From: Bacteroidales bacterium UBA1256
GTDB lineage: Bacteria > Bacteroidota > Bacteroidia > Bacteroidales > Paludibacteraceae
Assembly: GCA_002308195.1 (NCBI GenBank)
Contig: DBVU01000044.1
Coordinates: 32,194 to 40,858 of the forward strand
Direction: 5' to 3'
Length of the DNA stretch: 8,665 nt
The notes below the pieces were generated by a model. The model had not been told where the DNA came from and did no database searches. It saw nothing but the letters and a program-made list of their open reading frames with translations. Shown piece after piece: positions 7,121 to 8,665 of the stretch (positions are counted from its first letter, which is position 1; each line of letters begins with the position of its first letter). Made by a program: the position numbers and the translations under genes.

Positions 7121-8596
7121 ATGATTGAACCTGCTGAAATAGTACGAAGACGAGACATGCGTGAGGTGCTTACTTTCACGATAGATCCCGCAGACGCAAA
7201 GGATTTTGACGATGCGTTGAGTTTTTTCCGACAAGAGGACGGTACGATGCAAATCGGCGTACATATCGCCGATGTGACCCATTATGTTAAGCCCGGAAGC
7301 AAGACGGATAACGAGGCTTACGAGCGGGGTACAAGTACCTATCTTGTAGATCGAGTTTTGCCGATGTTACCGGAGGAATTGTGCAATGACTTGTGCTCGC
7401 TTCGCCCGAACGAAGACAAACTCTGTATGTCGGTTATTTTTACGATGAAATCGGATGCTTCGGTGCTAAGGCATAAGATTTGCCGCACAGTAATCCGTTC
7501 GAATGCCCGCCTCAATTACGATGAGGCGCAAGAAATTTTGGTTTCCTGGGGGATAGACAGTAGTTCGACATTGGCTTCGACTGTCGTTCGACCGTCGGTT
7601 GACCGTCGGTTGACCGTCGGGGAAGATATTACTCAGGCATTACTTGAACTGAACCGTTTGGCGGGATTGCTGCGGGCTGAGCGAATGGCAAAAGGCGCAC
7701 TGGCTGTGGAGCAGGACGAAATGCGATTTAAGCTCGATGAAACCGGGCATCCTGTGGATATTTACTTTGAGCAGCCGAATGAGGCGCACCACCTGATCGA
7801 GGAGTTTATGCTGCTGGCGAATAGGACCATAGCAGAAGATGTTGGGCGTGGAAGTGGCGGAGTGAGCATGCATGGGAATGGCATTGGTGGTGGAAGTATT
7901 GGAGCGAGCGTGCATGGGAATGGCGTGGTGCGTGGAAGTGGAAAGCCTTTTGTATATCGTGTGCACGATAAACCAAATGAAGAGAAACTGGCTGATCTAG
8001 CTGATTTTAAGCGGAGAATGGGAGAGAAGGCCTTGCCGAATGTGGTGGAGATGCTAACGATTAGGGCGATGGCCAAGGCGGTGTACTCGACTAAGAATAT
8101 CGGGCACTACGGGCTAAAGTTTGATTATTATACACATTTTACATCACCTATTCGCCGGTATCCCGATATGATTGTGCATCGGCTGGTGAGTAAGTATATT
8201 CTGACGGGAAAGGGCGATACATGGCCTCAGGAGATACTGGAGAATATGTGCGTGCATCTGAGCGAAATGGAACAAGAGGCGCAACAGGCAGAACGCGAGT
8301 CAATTAAACATTTCCAAGCATTATGGATGGAAGATCATATCGGTGAGGAGATGGATGGGCACGTGTCGGGCGTGACAGATTTCGGAATGTTTGTGCAGCT
8401 GGATCAGTCGCGTTGTGAGGGTATGGTGCATGTTTCGCAGATTTGTCCTGGCGATTATATGATGCTGGACGAGAAGAACTATCGGCTCATAGCGGCCGAA
8501 TCGGGCAAGACCTATACGATGGGTGACGCCGTGCGGGTGCGTGTAGTAAAGGCCGATGCGGAAAAGGGACAGATTGACTTTGAGTTAGTCGTCTAG
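7121..8596 (+). CDS. RNase R/RNase II family 3'-5' exoribonuclease reduced to RNB plus S1 domains
   Basis: The 491-residue product should degrade RNA 3' to 5'. The RNB catalytic domain begins almost at once (RRRDMREVLTFTIDPADAKDFDDA): Asp22, Asp28, Asp30 and Asp31 match the metal-binding acidic cluster (E. coli RNase R 272, 278, 280, 281). TSTYLVDRVLPMLPEELCND (71-90), EAHHLIEEFMLLANRTIAE (221-239) and HFTSPIRRYPDMIVHR (339-354) follow. An S1 RNA-binding domain fills about 408-489 (GHVSGVTDFGMFVQL). Family members usually exceed 700 residues with two cold-shock domains first; here none exist, because the divergent glgP starts only 124 bases upstream and the promoter lies in that gap. The lysine-rich tail after S1 is also absent. 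Two insertions interrupt the RNB domain: about 143-168, including an 11-bp repeat, and a Gly-rich 243-274 built of 42-bp repeats. Either a lineage-specific short RNase R or a second paralogue; catalytic residues look intact. Confidence 0.9.
   Translation: MIEPAEIVRRRDMREVLTFTIDPADAKDFDDALSFFRQEDGTMQIGVHIADVTHYVKPGSKTDNEAYERGTSTYLVDRVLPMLPEELCNDLCSLRPNEDKLCMSVIFTMKSDASVLRHKICRTVIRSNARLNYDEAQEILVSWGIDSSSTLASTVVRPSVDRRLTVGEDITQALLELNRLAGLLRAERMAKGALAVEQDEMRFKLDETGHPVDIYFEQPNEAHHLIEEFMLLANRTIAEDVGRGSGGVSMHGNGIGGGSIGASVHGNGVVRGSGKPFVYRVHDKPNEEKLADLADFKRRMGEKALPNVVEMLTIRAMAKAVYSTKNIGHYGLKFDYYTHFTSPIRRYPDMIVHRLVSKYILTGKGDTWPQEILENMCVHLSEMEQEAQQAERESIKHFQALWMEDHIGEEMDGHVSGVTDFGMFVQLDQSRCEGMVHVSQICPGDYMMLDEKNYRLIAAESGKTYTMGDAVRVRVVKADAEKGQIDFELVV
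7590..7620 (+). repeat. 11-bp tandem repeat, three copies, inside the RNB coding region
   Basis: GACCGTCGGTT at 7590-7600 and 7601-7611, then GACCGTCGG at 7612-7620. Because 11 is not a multiple of three, each copy is read in a different frame, giving RPSV, DRRL and TVG in residues 157-167. Gain or loss of one copy would shift the reading frame. Confidence 0.9.
7848..7941 (+). repeat. 42-bp imperfect tandem repeat coding a Gly/His-rich insert
   Basis: Units at 7848-7889 and 7890-7931 agree at 32 of 42 bases by hand count, followed by a 10-base partial third copy (7932-7941) identical to the start of the first. Each unit encodes 14 residues with a shared core HGNG (251-254 and 265-268). The repeat keeps frame and falls where other RNase R proteins pass directly from the LLANRTVAE helix to PFVYR. 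Confidence 0.9.
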
Positions 8597-8613
8597 TTGA
8601 AAGTTTATAAAGA

Positions 8614-8644
8614 AAAAGGACGCCTTGCGGTGTCCTTTTCTTTT
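8614..8644 (+). terminator. Rho-independent terminator after the RNase R-like gene
   Basis: An 11-pair stem (8614-8624 with 8629-8639, including one G-T pair at 8622/8631) closes the loop TTGC. The T-rich 3' arm runs on into TTTTCTTTT (8636-8644). It starts 18 bases after the stop codon at 8594-8596 and fits as the end of a single-gene transcript. Confidence 0.9.
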
Positions 8645-8665
8645 GTTGCGGAGGATGGGATCGAA

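Noticed and set aside
7590..7941. CRISPR-like or mobile-element origin of the repeats
   Set aside because: The repeats are short, directly adjacent and coding, with no unique spacers, no cas genes and no terminal inverted repeats or transposase nearby.
7640..8076. Minus-strand open frames opposite the RNase R-like gene
   Set aside because: Ser/Pro/Thr/His-rich products arise from the 42-bp repeat read in reverse; the RNB protein on the plus strand explains the region.
7121..8596. RNase R-like gene as a pseudogene fragment
   Set aside because: It has an intact frame, the catalytic aspartate cluster, a complete S1 domain, a consensus promoter close to the ATG and a strong terminator.

Overview
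The window reads as ordinary chromosomal DNA from a member of the Bacteroidota, most likely the order Bacteroidales. The basis is the promoters, five of which fit the lineage's TTTG / TAnnTTTG pattern with a 19-20 base spacer, the lack of Shine-Dalgarno-led starts, a DUF4476 secreted protein, and the types of Tgt, LptF/G-like permease and short alpha-glucan phosphorylase present. Genus cannot be set from the sequence alone. No mobile element, CRISPR array, tRNA, rRNA or defence system was seen.

Layout. Positions 1-920 (minus) hold the N-terminal 306 codons of the ribosome-associated GTPase TypA/BipA, cut by the window edge. Just upstream of it, on the same strand, 1045-1575 encodes a 176-residue secreted protein with a His/Pro/Gln-rich linker and a C-terminal DUF4476-like domain. 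A hairpin terminator and the typA promoter are packed into the 124 bases between them. A divergent intergenic region (1576-1844) carries the promoter of that gene on one side and the panD promoter on the other, with a 9+9 inverted repeat between them. Then panD (aspartate decarboxylase), tgt (queuosine tRNA-ribosyltransferase) and an LptF/LptG-type permease form a plus-strand operon (1845-4407), panD and tgt overlapping by one base. A bidirectional terminator separates this operon from the convergent glgP-type alpha-glucan phosphorylase (4438-6996, minus). glgP is divergent from a compact RNase R-like gene (7121-8596, plus), and their two promoters physically overlap. A strong terminator follows the latter.

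The genes are housekeeping functions: translation-linked GTPase, pantothenate/CoA supply, tRNA modification, lipopolysaccharide export, glycogen breakdown and RNA decay. They do not form one pathway. The points that merit a second look are: (i) an RNase R homologue that starts directly at the catalytic RNB domain, with no cold-shock domains, and that carries two repeat-derived insertions; (ii) a Tgt in which all three zinc-binding cysteines are replaced; (iii) overlapping divergent promoters; (iv) a perfect 19-base palindrome over the panD promoter; and (v) a His-rich secreted protein. I do not see a clearly new multi-gene system here.
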